Assembly: GCF_040115645.1 (NCBI RefSeq)
Contig: NC_089541.1
Location: 5,332,001-5,396,000, forward strand
Direction of reading: 5' to 3'
Length of the DNA: 64,000 nucleotides
From: Euwallacea fornicatus
Lineage: Eukaryota > Arthropoda > Insecta > Coleoptera > Curculionidae
Shown here: piece by piece, positions 63,101 to 64,000 of the stretch
Layout of the letters: each line of letters opens with the position of its first letter
Numbering within the stretch: the first letter of the stretch is position 1
The notes under the pieces: model-generated
What the model saw: only the letters and a program-made list of their open reading frames with translations
The model's database searches: none
Told to the model about the DNA's origin: nothing
Program-made: the position numbers and the translations under genes

Positions 63101-64000
63101 ATTGCCAAGGCCAGGAAGGCTGTGCTTTCTACTCATATGCCGTTAAAAAAAAGCTAAAAATTTGGTTAAACTTTTTTTTTATTATTAAGATTAAAACATT
63201 GCACCTTATCTCTAGTTGAACCAAAGATATAAAAGTCAAATTTGATCGTTAGAAGAATTAAACGCTATCAAAACGTTGTATACACTCCCCCCATACGTTT
63301 AGCCTTATCCGAGACATTTTTATTATCGTAGGTTAGTAAACTCTAGCTATCGCTTGTGTTGTTCCACTGATAAGAAATTAATTCATTATTGGTTATTGTT
63401 ATATTTTTATATGTATTATTAGCACTGTGCGGAATTTGTATGTTGTTGTAAGGATTGGCTTCCTGGCCTTAGGTACCTACGCAAAGAAAAAATGTGAATA
63501 CAAATGTTTATAAACAACATCAAAATTTAAACAAATTGACGACATCCGGTGTTCACATGCCAAGGCAATATAGTTGTTCTATCCGAAAAAATACGAGGTT
63601 GACAGACGTGTCAATACAAAGAAACTGTCAATATAATCAAACAATGCTGCCACATGTTGACGGGTCCCCGTGTACATTTGTTTTTAATCATAAGTGAGAC
63701 CTGACCGCCTCCGTTCCCTTTGTCGCCAATAATGTATTTAGGTTGAAGTTAACATTAACTTTAAAGGAATGATGAAATTACATAATATTCCAGTCATCGT
63801 GGGCAAAGCTATTTTTCATAGGAAATAAGCACACTATTACCAAGAGAAGATCAATTTCAAATCTGCAGTTCCACAAAATAATATAAATCATTGATTTTTC
63901 CGTAAGTTTTATGCAGGCAGCGCCAATCTGTTCATACCAAGAATCAAGATAATGCAATAACGCTTTGACCTTGTTCCACATTGCGAATTTTGCCTCCGCG
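60161..64000. other. Right end of window, no gene seen
   Basis: AT-rich intronic DNA. Open frames at 60311-60622 (minus) and 62342-62587 (minus) have no known domain or splice context. A T-tract lies near 63170. No psq exon, RNA gene or transposon end was recognised. Confidence 0.45.

Larger units (their letters stand above)
57372..64000 (+). other. Eip93F: E93 intron 5 (over 6.6 kb, runs off window)
   Basis: Begins GTGAGAGGG and has no recognised acceptor-plus-exon before 64000. I looked for a frame resembling a psq helix-turn-helix region and found none. It contains the minus-strand retrotransposon remnant at 58700-60160. The frame 58143-58400 (85 codons) is unrecognised. The remainder is AT-rich with nothing identified. 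Confidence 0.6.

Noticed and set aside
1..64000. CRISPR arrays, operons, prokaryotic terminators and ribosome binding sites
   Set aside because: The window is insect nuclear DNA with spliced genes; no regularly spaced identical repeats were seen.

Overview
This is a stretch of an insect (hexapod) nuclear genome. It is AT-rich, its introns carry GT/AG signals, and transposon remnants fill the noncoding space. I could not fix the order; a beetle-like genome is a guess. One gene can be built with confidence. It is the 5' part of the ecdysone-response regulator E93 (Eip93F, also called Mblk-1, an invertebrate relative of vertebrate LCOR), on the + strand. Five coding exons join in frame: 2063-2156, 49236-49422, 50382-50589, 56862-57112 and 57168-57371. 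They give 314 full codons plus two bases. The gene continues past the right edge: the DNA-binding pipsqueak-type helix-turn-helix region expected for this family is not in the window.

Layout: 1-1230 is upstream DNA with nothing recognisable. About 1235-2062 looks like promoter plus 5' UTR, with a TATA-like box, a possible 86-bp UTR intron and a 12-codon upstream ORF. Coding exon 1 is followed by a very long intron 1 (about 47 kb). Exons 2 and 3 lie 1 kb apart, intron 3 is 6.3 kb, exons 4 and 5 are split by a 55-bp intron, and intron 5 runs off the window after more than 6.6 kb.

Intron 1 holds a degraded but nearly full-length mariner (41933-43224) with both terminal inverted repeats. It also holds several long, diverged inverted-repeat (fold-back) elements centred near 8150, 29980 and 38040, and two shorter inverted-repeat elements with CAGGGT-like ends (22016-22500 and 26071-26798). 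The second of these carries a piece of a transposase helix-turn-helix region on the minus strand. There are also small hairpins, a degenerate tandem repeat and microsatellites. Intron 5 holds a minus-strand, broken Jockey/R1-like non-LTR retrotransposon (about 58700-60160).

Three things are unexplained: a long open frame at 27682-28518 with a single stop, a CpG- and GC-rich coding-like island at 33269-33480, and the repeated occurrence of long fold-back sequences inside one transcribed intron. Most other open frames are short and AT-driven, and I do not consider them genes.
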